A stretch of DNA of 58,779 nt, from contig BQJG01000013.1 in the NCBI GenBank assembly GCA_021604585.1, positions 1 to 58,779 of the forward strand. Direction: 5' to 3'. Source of the stretch: Hyphococcus sp. GTDB taxonomy: Bacteria > Pseudomonadota > Alphaproteobacteria > Caulobacterales > Parvularculaceae. The number at the start of each line of letters is the position of its first letter. Position 1 is the stretch's first letter. Positions 41,051 through 49,549 of the stretch are shown piece after piece. A program made the position numbers and the translations under genes. The notes under the pieces were generated by a model, which saw only the letters and a program-made list of their open reading frames with translations, did not search any database and had not been told where the DNA came from.

Positions 41051-42377
41051 ATCGCAGCGCCTCCACCGGATCGAGACGCGCCGCTCGCCATGCCGGATAG
41101 AATGTCGTGATGAAGGACATGAACAAGGTGAAACCGGCGATCAAAGTGACTTCCTGCATTTCTAGTTTGGCAGGAATGCCGTCGAGATAATAAACTTCAG
41201 CAGGAAAAATATCGTGCCCCACCAGCACCGACAGTCCGGTTTCAATTGCATCGATATTCAGCACGAAAAGCGAGCCCAAAACGATCCCTGCCAGCGTGCC
41301 GAGAAAACCAATCATGGTGCCTGACAGCAAAAAGATCCGCAGCACCGATCCTTGCGTGGCGCCCATTGTGCGCAGCACAGCAATATCGCCGGTCTTGTCC
41401 TTCACTAGCATGATCAACCCGGTGATAATGTTTAATGTCGCCACAATGATGATCAGGAACAGCACCAGCCGCATGGCGAAGCGCTCCACTTGCAGCGCAT
41501 TAAAATAACTTTGAAAGCGTTGCTGCCAGTCGACGACATAAAGGTCCGGTCCAACGCCTTTGAAAAGCTCGCGATAAGATTTGATCTCCTCCGGGTTCAC
41601 AACATCAACTTCAATCTTCTGCACGCCGTCGCCAAACCCGAAAAACAATTGCGCCTGTTCCAGCGGCATAAAGCCGTAAATGGCGTCGTACTCGGCATTG
41701 CCCACATGAAAGATCGCGCCGAGCGTATAGACCTTGCTGCGCGGCGTGCGTCCGAAGGCGGTCTCGGCGCCCTGGCCTGTCAGCAGCCGGATTTGATCGC
41801 CGGCATGGACGCCCAATTGACTGGCGATGCGGCTGCCGAGGATGATCTCGTTTCCGCCTTTGTCGCCAACGCCAAAATTATCCAGCGAACCATCGATAAT
41901 GTGTCCGGGGCCGGAAATGTAGTCATTGCTGAGAATGTCTTCGCGATGCACGCCGCGAATGACCATGCCGCTTTCCCCGCCTGCGCTGGCGAAGACGGGG
42001 AGTTCGATCAAGGGCGTAGCCTTTTGAACACCAGGAATGATGGCAAGCGCCCGCGCCATTTGAACGTAGTCGTTTATAGGGACATCAGCGTAAATAGAGT
42101 CCCCATTTGGGTTAGTAATTAAGGCACGAGCCTGCACATGCGCATGTCCGTTCACGCCAAGCAACTGGTCAAGCAAGGTCAGACGAAATCCCTGCATGAT
42201 TGACATAACGGAAATCAGCGCGGCGACCGCCAGCATGATGCCGCCAAAGGCGATGATGGTGATCAGCGAAACACCTTTGCCGGATCGCGTCGCCCCTAAA
42301 TAACGGCGCGCGACCATCCATTCAAAATAGGAAAACGGCAACGTCTTGTTTGCAGCAGCGGTCATTTTCCTCGCCAT
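41043..42377 (-). CDS. lipoprotein-releasing ABC transporter permease (LolC/E type)
   Basis: A 444-residue permease with one N-terminal membrane helix, a large periplasmic MacB-like domain (about 70-280), and three C-terminal helices (FxxS/FtsX fold). FEWMVARRYLGATRSGKGVSLI begins it, and YPAWRAARLDPVEALRYE ends it, both standard for LolC/LolE. Only one permease gene is present, so the transporter is probably a homodimer (LolF-like arrangement) with LolD. The ATG at 42377 is used; a second ATG at 42365 is possible. It follows proS by 36 bases. Confidence 0.92.
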   Translation of the reverse strand: MARKMTAAANKTLPFSYFEWMVARRYLGATRSGKGVSLITIIAFGGIMLAVAALISVMSIMQGFRLTLLDQLLGVNGHAHVQARALITNPNGDSIYADVPINDYVQMARALAIIPGVQKATPLIELPVFASAGGESGMVIRGVHREDILSNDYISGPGHIIDGSLDNFGVGDKGGNEIILGSRIASQLGVHAGDQIRLLTGQGAETAFGRTPRSKVYTLGAIFHVGNAEYDAIYGFMPLEQAQLFFGFGDGVQKIEVDVVNPEEIKSYRELFKGVGPDLYVVDWQQRFQSYFNALQVERFAMRLVLFLIIIVATLNIITGLIMLVKDKTGDIAVLRTMGATQGSVLRIFLLSGTMIGFLGTLAGIVLGSLFVLNIDAIETGLSVLVGHDIFPAEVYYLDGIPAKLEMQEVTLIAGFTLFMSFITTFYPAWRAARLDPVEALRYE

Positions 42378-42413
42378 GGTTGCGTCACCGCCTTCGCGGC
42401 GCTGTCGGTATTA

Positions 42414-43760
42414 TTACGCGTATTCCAGCGCTGCTTTGACTCTATCGGCAATCATCGCCGCAACTTCAGCAAAAGCGACAGAAGATTTCTCGCCATCCTC
42501 GCGGCGTTTGACTTCCGCCTCGCCGCTTTCCAGTCCGCGCGGACCTATCGTGATCTGGTAAGGTGCGCCAACAAGGTCCATGCGCGCGAACTTTTCACCG
42601 GGCCGCGCCGCCGTCTCATCATAGAGTACATCGACGCCAGCCGCTTCGAGCGCAGCGTAGATTTTCTCACAAGCCGCATCGCAGGCTTCGTCGCCAGCGC
42701 GCAGATTAATCAGGCCCACATGGAAGGGCGCAATCGCCATCGGCCATTTGCAGCCCGCTTTGTCGTGACAGGCCTCGATAATCGCGCCAACGAGACGCGA
42801 AACGCCAACACCGTAAGAACCCATCTGCACAGGAATTTCCGCGCCATCGGGACCGGCGACAACCGCGCGCATGGGTTTTGAATATTTCTCGCCAAAAAAG
42901 AAAATATGCCCGACTTCAATGCCCCGCGCTGAAATACGGTCGCTTACCGCAACCTTTGCGGTGAACTCAGTTTCGTCATGCTTTTCTTCGGTCGCGGCGT
43001 AAAGCGACGTAAACTGATCGATGACCGGTTTGAGGTCGCTGTCGAAATCGGTGTCTTTGGCCGGAACCGCCATATCGATCAGCCCGCGATCACAAAACAC
43101 TGCGCTCTCGCCGGTTTCAGCCAAAACGATAAATTCGTGACTGAGATCGCCGCCAATCGGGCCCGTATCCGCTCGCATGGGAATCGACTTCAGCCCCATG
43201 CGCGCGAACGTGCGCAAATAAGCAACGAACATTTTATAGTAACTCTTGCGCGCGGCGTCTTCGTCAATGTCGAACGAATATGCGTCCTTCATTAGAAATT
43301 CGCGGCCGCGCATCACGCCGAAACGCGGACGGATTTCATCGCGGAACTTCCACTGAATGTGATACAGCATTTTCGGCAGATCTTTGTATGACCGCACGCC
43401 CGCCCGGAAAATCTCGGTAATCATCTCTTCATTTGTCGGCCCAAAAAGCATTTCACGATCCGCGCGATCGGTGATCCGCAGCATCTCCTTGCCATAGGCG
43501 TCATAACGGCCGCTCTCGCGCCACAAATCGGCGGACTGGATCGTCGGCATCAGCATTTCCACAGCGCCGGCGCGGTCTTGTTCCTCGCGAACGATCTGCT
43601 CGATTTTCTTGAGAACCCTGAACCCAAGCGGCAGCCAGGCGTAGATGCCAGCGCCCTGCTGGCGGATCATGCCGGCGCGCAACATGAGGCGGTGCGACGC
43701 GATCTGGGCGTCGGACGGGGTTTCCTTGAGGACGGGCAAATAATATCGGCTAAGACGCAT
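42414..43760 (-). CDS. proS: prolyl-tRNA synthetase (short alphaproteobacterial type)
   Basis: A 448-residue class II synthetase charging tRNA-Pro. RLSRYYLPVLKETPSDAQ opens it; LRAGMIRQQGAGIYAWLPLG is the motif 1 region, FRDEIRPRFGVMRGREFLMKD is motif 2, and GSYGVGVSRLVGAIIEACHD is motif 3. It lacks the roughly 180-residue editing insertion of the E. coli enzyme, as usual in alphaproteobacteria. The ATG at 43760 is chosen; the longer frame to 43868 overlaps the next gene. It is followed by the Lol genes on the same strand. Confidence 0.96.
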   Translation of the reverse strand: MRLSRYYLPVLKETPSDAQIASHRLMLRAGMIRQQGAGIYAWLPLGFRVLKKIEQIVREEQDRAGAVEMLMPTIQSADLWRESGRYDAYGKEMLRITDRADREMLFGPTNEEMITEIFRAGVRSYKDLPKMLYHIQWKFRDEIRPRFGVMRGREFLMKDAYSFDIDEDAARKSYYKMFVAYLRTFARMGLKSIPMRADTGPIGGDLSHEFIVLAETGESAVFCDRGLIDMAVPAKDTDFDSDLKPVIDQFTSLYAATEEKHDETEFTAKVAVSDRISARGIEVGHIFFFGEKYSKPMRAVVAGPDGAEIPVQMGSYGVGVSRLVGAIIEACHDKAGCKWPMAIAPFHVGLINLRAGDEACDAACEKIYAALEAAGVDVLYDETAARPGEKFARMDLVGAPYQITIGPRGLESGEAEVKRREDGEKSSVAFAEVAAMIADRVKAALEYA

Positions 43761-43855
43761 GGGATCCGGAAATAATGACTTCGCGGAGCCTTCTAGAGCG
43801 TTTTTTGAGACAGGGGAAACCCTTAACCGCTGAATTCCCAGCGACGATAGTGTTG

Positions 43856-44137
43856 CTACCCGCCGCAAATCTGCTTGCTGGCGGATGACGAAAGGCTGGC
43901 AAGCTTTTCGCCTGCCAGCGTGGAGTCCGCTGGCGAAATTTCAAATGTGATCGACGGCTGGACCTGTTCGCCTCGCGGCGTGCGCCGGTTCATCTCAGCG
44001 ATGGTTCTATCGTGTTCAGCGCTCGCCGCCGCCCGCCCCGCCGAACATGGCTCGGTCCCGGCAATGACAGTCTGCGCATAGCTCGACATCAACCAGTACG
44101 CGAGTGTCAACGCGATCATAAAGCCCAGCATTTTCAT
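43856..44137 (-). CDS. small exported protein, unknown function
   Basis: A 93-residue protein with a hydrophobic start (MLGFMIALTLAYWLMSSYAQ) that reads as a signal peptide or membrane anchor. The rest is Ser/Ala-rich with two Cys, near PCSAGRAA and the C-terminal KQICGG, which could form a disulfide. AGGAG precedes the ATG at 44137. Its start overlaps the stop of the next upstream gene (ATGA), so the two are translationally coupled. No family recognised. It ends 95 bases before proS. Confidence 0.6.
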   Translation of the reverse strand: MKMLGFMIALTLAYWLMSSYAQTVIAGTEPCSAGRAAASAEHDRTIAEMNRRTPRGEQVQPSITFEISPADSTLAGEKLASLSSSASKQICGG

Positions 44138-44433
44138 TGGCTGCTCCTGCAAATTTCTCCGGAATTAACTATGGTGAGCCCGGCGCCTTCGATGCTCAGA
44201 TCGAAACGGCGCAGCAAATGACGGCTGGCCCAGCCGTGGCGGTCCTGCTCTCGATAAACAATGACTCCCTTTTCGGGCGTTTCTCGGCGAATGATGGCGG
44301 CGCTGTTCACCGCCAGCAGATAGGTCTCCTGCGCAGCGCACTGACCGGGACGGATAAATACCGTATCGCCGAGCGCGGCAGCCCCGGCGATTGAGAATGA
44401 AATCATGGCAATCACGATGCGACCTGCCTCCAT
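44134..44433 (-). CDS. small exported protein coupled to its neighbour, unknown function
   Basis: A 99-residue protein with a predicted signal peptide (RIVIAMISFSIAGAAALGDT). The mature part contains two Cys (GQCAAQETYL and GEICRSSQ) and a strand-rich middle (KGVIVYREQDRHGWASRHLL) that hints at a small SH3-like or similar beta fold. ATG at 44433 is used; an internal ATG at residue 10 would also keep the signal. It overlaps the downstream small gene by four bases. No family recognised. Upstream lies tRNA-Leu, 111 bases away. Confidence 0.55.
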   Translation of the reverse strand: MEAGRIVIAMISFSIAGAAALGDTVFIRPGQCAAQETYLLAVNSAAIIRRETPEKGVIVYREQDRHGWASRHLLRRFDLSIEGAGLTIVNSGEICRSSQ

Positions 44434-44544
44434 AGAGGGGCCGTTGCATCCTTCGCGCCAGATTAATGGTTAATGAGGTCTTACGACCGTAAGGCCCCGC
44501 TCAGCCTTGCTGATACGGATCAATCCAGAGCCCTGTTGAGAAAA

Positions 44545-44629
44545 TGGTGCGGTCGAGAAGACTCGAACTTCCACGGGTTGCCCCACAGCGACCTCAACGC
44601 TGCGCGTCTACCAATTCCGCCACGACCGC
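44545..44629 (-). tRNA. tRNA-Leu (anticodon GAG)
   Basis: An 85-base cloverleaf with long variable arm and encoded CCA. Acceptor arms GCGGTCG and CGACCGC pair fully. The anticodon loop TTGAGGT gives GAG (Leu, CUC). A weak CTTCAC-(18)-TATGCC pair lies upstream. The remaining gap to lipB (44630-44830) shows nothing else I can support. Confidence 0.95.
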
Positions 44630-44830
44630 ACGTCCCGGCAAGAGGGAGGCGCGCGGCATAGCAAAAGCCTTACGGGCTGTGAAGCCCAAATCGAGACGAT
44701 TCGGCCTTGAAGCCTGTTGGCTCATGCCTCGCCGCCGGTATCCCACTGTTTCGCACTAACTTGTTGCCCTATCGAGCCTCAGTCATTACCTGACGCTTCG
44801 CCCTCCATTGCTGATAGATAAGGCCGAGCT

Positions 44831-45559
44831 TTGTCGAGAACGTTGTCCACCACTCAATCCGGTCTTGAACGCTTGCGAAGCGACGCGCCTGTAGAATGGG
44901 CCGTCTCCCGACAACGCATCGGCTATGACGAGGCTGTCGCCCTTATGGAGGCGCGTGCAGCCGCCATCCGCGCGGGCGAGGCGCGTGAGCTGATCTGGCT
45001 GATCGAACATGAACCGCTTTATACAGGCGGCACAGGCGCGAAACCTCAAGACCTTCTGAATGCGGATCGCTTTCCGGTTCACAAGACTTCGCGCGGCGGG
45101 CAGTACACCTATCACGGGCCCGGTCAGCGCGTCGCCTACGCCATGCTCGATCTGGAAAAGCGCGGCAAGGATATCCGGTGCTTTGTTTACGGTCTCGAGC
45201 AATGGATCATAGAGGCGCTCGATGCATTCAATATCAAAGGCGAACGCCGTGACGATCGGGTGGGCGTATGGATCGACCGCACCGAACCGGGCGAAGCCCT
45301 CCGCGAAGGCAAGATCGCCGCTATCGGCGTACGCATCAGGCGTTGGGTCAGCTTTCACGGCATCGCCCTGAACGTCGAACCGGATCTTTCGCATTTTACC
45401 GGCATTACACCATGCGGCGTTAGCGAGCCCGGGCTTGGCGTCACCAGTCTTGTAGATCTGGGCCTTCCCGTGACCATGGATGACGCGGATGAGGCGCTGA
45501 AAAACGCATTTCACAAGGTTTTCAGCCCTACTCTCGACGCGCCGCCGCCCGCATGCTGA
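44831..45559 (+). CDS. lipB: lipoyl(octanoyl) transferase LipB
   Basis: A 242-residue enzyme that moves octanoyl from ACP to the lipoyl domains of 2-oxoacid dehydrogenases and GcvH. RGGQYTYHGPGQRVAYAMLDL, Lys161 (EGKIAAIGVRI) and Cys195 (GITPCGVSEPG) are the active-site marks. No ATG exists before the conserved region; TTG at 44831 is the best start because AAGG lies seven bases before it, with other TTG codons at 44843 and 44873 as alternatives. It stands alone with an SDR gene 41 bases downstream. Confidence 0.93.
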   Translation: MSRTLSTTQSGLERLRSDAPVEWAVSRQRIGYDEAVALMEARAAAIRAGEARELIWLIEHEPLYTGGTGAKPQDLLNADRFPVHKTSRGGQYTYHGPGQRVAYAMLDLEKRGKDIRCFVYGLEQWIIEALDAFNIKGERRDDRVGVWIDRTEPGEALREGKIAAIGVRIRRWVSFHGIALNVEPDLSHFTGITPCGVSEPGLGVTSLVDLGLPVTMDDADEALKNAFHKVFSPTLDAPPPAC

Positions 45560-45600
45560 AATAGTCCCGATGCGGAACTGATTCCTTTTAGGAGCTGACC

Positions 45601-46617
45601 ATGACGGAGAAAATTCTCGTCACGGGCGTAAGCGGGTTCATCGCCAAACATGTGGCGCTTCTTCTGTTGCAGCGCGGCTATGAGGTGCGCGGCACCATCC
45701 GGACACTGAATAAAGCTATTCAGGTCAAGAAATCACTTGAGGAATCCGGTGCTAATGTCTCCAAGCTGTCCTTTGTCGCCGCCGACTTGCTTTCCGATGA
45801 AGGCTGGGACGAGGCCGCCAAGGGATGCAACGGCGTTCTACATCTCGCATCGCCTCTGCCGACTTCGCAGCCGCGTGACCGCCACGCTCTAACCCCGGCG
45901 GCGCGGGACGGCGCTTTGCGTGTAATCAAGGCCGCGCAAAAAGCAGATCGCATCATCATGACCTCATCGATCGCGGCCATGATGTATCGCGCAAACCGCC
46001 CGCCGATTATGCAAGTCAAAGAGGTTGACTGGACGGATATCGACTGGCCGCCGCTGTCACCTTATGTCGTTTCAAAGACTGCGGCGGAGACGGAAGCTTG
46101 GGATATGGCGATTGGCGGCGGTTTTAAACATCGCCTAACGACGATTAATCCATCGCTGGTGCTGGGTCCTCCACTCGATGACGATATTGGCGCTTCGCTC
46201 GATCTCGTTCGGCTATTCCTCAAAGGCGCGTACCCAGCGGTTCCCCCTGCATCGTTTCCTATCGTCGATGTGCGTGATGTCGCTGAAGCGCATGTGCGCG
46301 CTCTGGAGACGCCGGAGACAGGCGGACGCCGCCTGATCGCATCCGCCGACACACTCTCATTGAAAGCTGTCGGCGATGTTCTTCGAGACGCCTATCCGGA
46401 TCGCGCCCGGAAAATCCCGTCAAGAGTGCTGCCTGTCTGGTTGGTGCGCATTCTCGCGCAATTTGACCGAAGCCTCGCCTCCGTGACGCCGGATCTCGAT
46501 TCCGTGCCAATCGCCGACTCGTCTTATGTGACCGCATTAACCGGCGTCCAATTCCGCCCTGCGCGCGAAGCCATCCTGGCTTCTGCGGCGGCATTGGACC
46601 GCCTTAAGATGATTTAA
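45601..46617 (+). CDS. NAD(P)-dependent extended SDR (dihydroflavonol reductase-like)
   Basis: A 338-residue extended short-chain dehydrogenase/reductase. ILVTGVSGFIAKHVALLLL is the nucleotide loop; RGTIRT just after strand 2 suggests NADP preference; YVVSKTAAE is the Tyr-x-x-x-Lys catalytic pair. It resembles the dihydroflavonol-4-reductase/aldehyde reductase group, which in bacteria usually reduce aldehydes or ketones of unknown identity. A strong AGGAG site precedes the ATG. Natural substrate cannot be read from sequence. Confidence 0.88.
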   Translation: MTEKILVTGVSGFIAKHVALLLLQRGYEVRGTIRTLNKAIQVKKSLEESGANVSKLSFVAADLLSDEGWDEAAKGCNGVLHLASPLPTSQPRDRHALTPAARDGALRVIKAAQKADRIIMTSSIAAMMYRANRPPIMQVKEVDWTDIDWPPLSPYVVSKTAAETEAWDMAIGGGFKHRLTTINPSLVLGPPLDDDIGASLDLVRLFLKGAYPAVPPASFPIVDVRDVAEAHVRALETPETGGRRLIASADTLSLKAVGDVLRDAYPDRARKIPSRVLPVWLVRILAQFDRSLASVTPDLDSVPIADSSYVTALTGVQFRPAREAILASAAALDRLKMI

Positions 46618-46710
46618 TGTTCGAACTGCCCTGAAAAGGCCTTTGAATTTGCGGACAATTTACGATCTGGCGTATTAGGATAGACTAAGACTGCAGAGGA
46701 GGCGTTCAGG

Positions 46711-47478
46711 ATGATCAAATTAGATAGCCGCTTTATTTTGGCCGGTTTTTCCGCGCTCGCCTTTTCCGCTCATGCACAAGAAGCTGCAGTCGAACAGGAA
46801 CCGCTCGGAGCGCCCACAGAGGCGAGCGCCGAGGCGACGCTCGCAGAAGAACCGGATGGAACATTTGAAGTGAATCCGGACGAAATGGCGGACTCACTCA
46901 ACAGCGCACAGCAGTTACAACAGTCGTTTACGTTGAAGCGCACCATTGACGGCGAACTGGTAGAAACAACAAAACGCACTGTCACTTTCTCCAGGGATCA
47001 GCCATATCGTGAAACGGAAGCGGGCAAGACTACGCTGGAACGCATCAAGACTTCTTTCGACGGAGAAGCGCTAACGCGCACCGAAGCTTTTGAAGAAGCG
47101 AAGATTGATTTCGTTATCGCCGATTTGAATCGCGACCAACAAATTAACGCCGCTGAATTCGCAACGCTGGTCGACAGCTGGCGCAATAACAAGGCCCGAC
47201 AGGCCGATGCGCCCAGTCAGGAAATTGCGCGACAGCGCCAGTATGATCTCTTTCTGGAAGAGCTCGACCCTGACGTCGCAAAGATGCAAAATGAAGCTTA
47301 CGCCAAAGAAAAATTTTCATTTATGGCGGGTGCTGCCGAAACGATGTCGCTACAGGATTACATCCGCGAATATATGCTCGACTTCGATTCCATGGACGCA
47401 AATAAAGACATGGTGCTGAACGGCGATGAACTCATGCGGTTCCGCGCACTTAATCGCGGTGAAACGCTGGATATGTAA
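46711..47478 (+). CDS. exported EF-hand protein
   Basis: A 255-residue protein with a signal peptide (ILAGFSALAFSAHAQ), an acidic low-complexity region (25-60), and two canonical 12-residue EF-hand loops: Asp138-Glu149 (DLNRDQQINAAE) and Asp229-Glu240 (DANKDMVLNGDE). It probably binds calcium in the periplasm. The rest is helical and charged. GAGGAGG precedes the ATG. It is a single gene; its stop directly abuts the stop of the convergent ATP12 gene. Function beyond calcium binding is unknown. Confidence 0.8.
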   Translation: MIKLDSRFILAGFSALAFSAHAQEAAVEQEPLGAPTEASAEATLAEEPDGTFEVNPDEMADSLNSAQQLQQSFTLKRTIDGELVETTKRTVTFSRDQPYRETEAGKTTLERIKTSFDGEALTRTEAFEEAKIDFVIADLNRDQQINAAEFATLVDSWRNNKARQADAPSQEIARQRQYDLFLEELDPDVAKMQNEAYAKEKFSFMAGAAETMSLQDYIREYMLDFDSMDANKDMVLNGDELMRFRALNRGETLDM

Positions 47479-48189
47479 TCAGCCTTCAAGCAGCAGTAAA
47501 AACTGCGCGACAGTCAGAAAATCCGCCCGCAGCTGGGCCTCGCGGGTCTTTGCTTCTTCGTCTGTGCCCCAGTTTTCTTCCTGAAAACGCTCGTCCACGC
47601 GTGACGCTTCAAACGCTTCTTCTGCGCTGTAGGCGTGCCGCCACATAGCCAACGCCAGCACCGCAGAACCGGATATCGCAGTGGCGATTTGCAAGCCAAA
47701 GAGTGTTTCAGGCGTTTCGCTTTTCAATGCCCGGCGCACCGCGCCGTGACTGGTTTCCGGTTGGGAGATAGCGACAATGCCGGACGTCGTCACCAATAGC
47801 GCGCCGAATTCCTCGCGCATAAAGTTGATATAAGGATCCCAGACCGCCGCCTGTCGCTCCGCAAGCGCCTCGTGGGCTTTGGCGCGATAACAAACGAGAT
47901 CCGATCCCAGATATTTTACAATTTCTTCAAGCCATTCATCGGAAATGTCAGCGCCGTCAATCGCCGCAGACTGCATTCCCGTCATTGGCATGCTGCTTCG
48001 GATAATATGCTCGACTTGCCCCGCCCATTCGTCAGCAATGACCTCTGCAAGGTTTAATGTCGGCGTCAGCAATACATTTCGGCCCTGCGTCTTCACCGGC
48101 CGGCCATCCAACAATACCGCGAAGCGGCCGGCGCGCTCTTCAACCGTCACCTCTTTATAAAAGCGTTTGACCTGCGCCGACTCCGTCAT
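47479..48189 (-). CDS. ATP12 family F1-ATPase assembly chaperone
   Basis: A 236-residue ATP12-family protein; the mitochondrial homologue protects the alpha subunit during F1 assembly. RFYKEVTVEERAGRFAVLLDGRPVKT, VIADEWAGQVEHI, and DLVCYRAKAHEAL are family marks. The ATG at 48189 overlaps the rluC-like stop (TGATG) and is favoured over the longer frame. This gene class is nearly confined to alphaproteobacteria and mitochondria, which supports the assignment of the organism. Confidence 0.94.
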   Translation of the reverse strand: MTESAQVKRFYKEVTVEERAGRFAVLLDGRPVKTQGRNVLLTPTLNLAEVIADEWAGQVEHIIRSSMPMTGMQSAAIDGADISDEWLEEIVKYLGSDLVCYRAKAHEALAERQAAVWDPYINFMREEFGALLVTTSGIVAISQPETSHGAVRRALKSETPETLFGLQIATAISGSAVLALAMWRHAYSAEEAFEASRVDERFQEENWGTDEEAKTREAQLRADFLTVAQFLLLLEG

Positions 48190-49169
48190 CAACGTAGATC
48201 CTCTGGCCACTCACACTGCGCGTTCTCGTCGAACGAAAAGAATTTCCACGTCTCCAGCATGTGCCCGGTCAACGACGCCGACAAAGTCATCTTACGTCCC
48301 GTCTTCGGATGCGGAAACGTCATGGAACGGCAAAACAAATGCAGCTTTGGCGAGACGCCTTCAAGCTGCGCATTCATCCCGCCATATTTCCCGTCGCCGA
48401 TGATCGGACAGCCAATTGCGGAAGCGTGCACGCGCAATTGGTGAGTGCGGCCCGTCACTGGCCGCATGGCAAGAAAGGCGACCCCGGCGCCCGCTTCGTC
48501 CAGCGTTTGATAGTCGGTGATGGCGCGTTTTGCGTTCTCACCGTCGGCAGGAACCACGCGCTCTTCCTCACCTTCGCCAATGCGGATCATTTTCTTAGCG
48601 ATGGCAAGGTTGACCGTCCCCTCGCGCGGACGCGGAACGCCCGCGGCCAGCGCCCAATAGGTCTTTGAAATGTCATGTACCTTAAAGGCGTCTCCGAGAC
48701 GTTGGGCGGACAACCTAGTCTTCGCGACCAGCATCAGCCCGCCCGTATCCTTGTCGAGACGGTGAACGAGTCGCGGACGCTCGCCGTCTTTCTCCAGCGC
48801 CGCCAGCATTCCGTCGAGGTGGTGTTTGGTATTAGTGCCGCCTTGCACCGCCAATCCAAACGGTTTGTTCAACGCCATGAACACGTCATCCTCGAAGAGG
48901 ATCATCTTTCGGATTTCGCTAGCGTGATGCGGATTAATTTTGCGTGGCGCTGGCGACGGACTGTCCGATAGCGGCGGAATGCGAATGTCCTCACCCGTTT
49001 CAAGCCTCCGGTTGGCCTTAACCCGCCCGCCCGCGACACGGATCTGGCCTTTGCGCAAGAGTTTTTCCAATTCGCCGTGACGCACATCTGGGAAATGCAC
49101 TTTAAACCACCGGTCAAGGCGCATGCCGGCTTCATCGGACGCAACCTGCTTTGTCTGGACGCCGCTCAT
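48189..49169 (-). CDS. rluC: RluC/RluD family pseudouridine synthase
   Basis: A 326-residue RNA pseudouridine synthase. An N-terminal S4 domain (RLDRWFKVHFPDVRHGELEK, LLRKGQIRVAGGRVK) precedes the catalytic domain with LNKPFGLAVQGG and VHRLDKDTGGLMLVAK, where Asp139 is the nucleophile. It most likely modifies 23S rRNA positions handled by RluC; RluD specificity cannot be excluded. The ATG at 49169 overlaps the fluoride exporter gene's end by four bases (ATGA); about 90 upstream in-frame codons overlap that gene and are excluded. Confidence 0.93.
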   Translation of the reverse strand: MSGVQTKQVASDEAGMRLDRWFKVHFPDVRHGELEKLLRKGQIRVAGGRVKANRRLETGEDIRIPPLSDSPSPAPRKINPHHASEIRKMILFEDDVFMALNKPFGLAVQGGTNTKHHLDGMLAALEKDGERPRLVHRLDKDTGGLMLVAKTRLSAQRLGDAFKVHDISKTYWALAAGVPRPREGTVNLAIAKKMIRIGEGEEERVVPADGENAKRAITDYQTLDEAGAGVAFLAMRPVTGRTHQLRVHASAIGCPIIGDGKYGGMNAQLEGVSPKLHLFCRSMTFPHPKTGRKMTLSASLTGHMLETWKFFSFDENAQCEWPEDLR

Positions 49170-49549
49170 GTCAGTTGCCGTCCCAGCGCCAGGCCGGCAA
49201 CCAAACCGGACACGGATAAAATGACTGACGCCAAAAGGTAAGCGGCTGCGATCATCACAGTACGATCGCGGTATAGCGTTACGACATCGAGTGAGAAGGT
49301 CGAAAACGTCGTAAAGGCGCCAAGCAAGCCAACTGTGAGGAACGCACGAAGAGCCGTGCTCGAAGGTTCGCGCGCTGAAAGCCAGACGATCAAGAGGCCC
49401 ATGGCGAAGGAACCGGCGACATTGGCCGCTAGCGTTCCCCACGGGAAATTGGGACCGAGAAAATGAAGCGCTATTTTGGACACCCCATGCCGCGCCATGG
49501 CCCCGAAAGCGCCACCTGCCGCGACTGCCAGCCAGACAGATCCGTTCAT
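49166..49549 (-). CDS. crcB: fluoride exporter FluC/CrcB
   Basis: A 127-residue four-helix membrane protein that forms a dual-topology dimeric fluoride channel. GGAFGAMARHGVSK, WGTLAANVAGSFAMGLL (with the conserved Asn) and GAFTTFSTFSLDV (the TTFSTF fluoride-path segment) are diagnostic. The ATG at 49549 is chosen over 49552 because AGGAG is then at proper spacing. It overlaps the fatty acid hydroxylase gene's stop. No fluoride riboswitch is seen; expression depends on the upstream genes. Confidence 0.95.
   Translation of the reverse strand: MNGSVWLAVAAGGAFGAMARHGVSKIALHFLGPNFPWGTLAANVAGSFAMGLLIVWLSAREPSSTALRAFLTVGLLGAFTTFSTFSLDVVTLYRDRTVMIAAAYLLASVILSVSGLVAGLALGRQLT

Noticed and set aside
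43856..44433. Possible single gene split by a frameshift
   Set aside because: Each ORF has its own export signal, the downstream one has its own AGGAG site, and they join by a normal ATGA overlap, so two genes are more likely.
44461..44475. Paired TTAA motifs before the small exported proteins
   Set aside because: They are only three bases apart, so they do not form a CtrA site.
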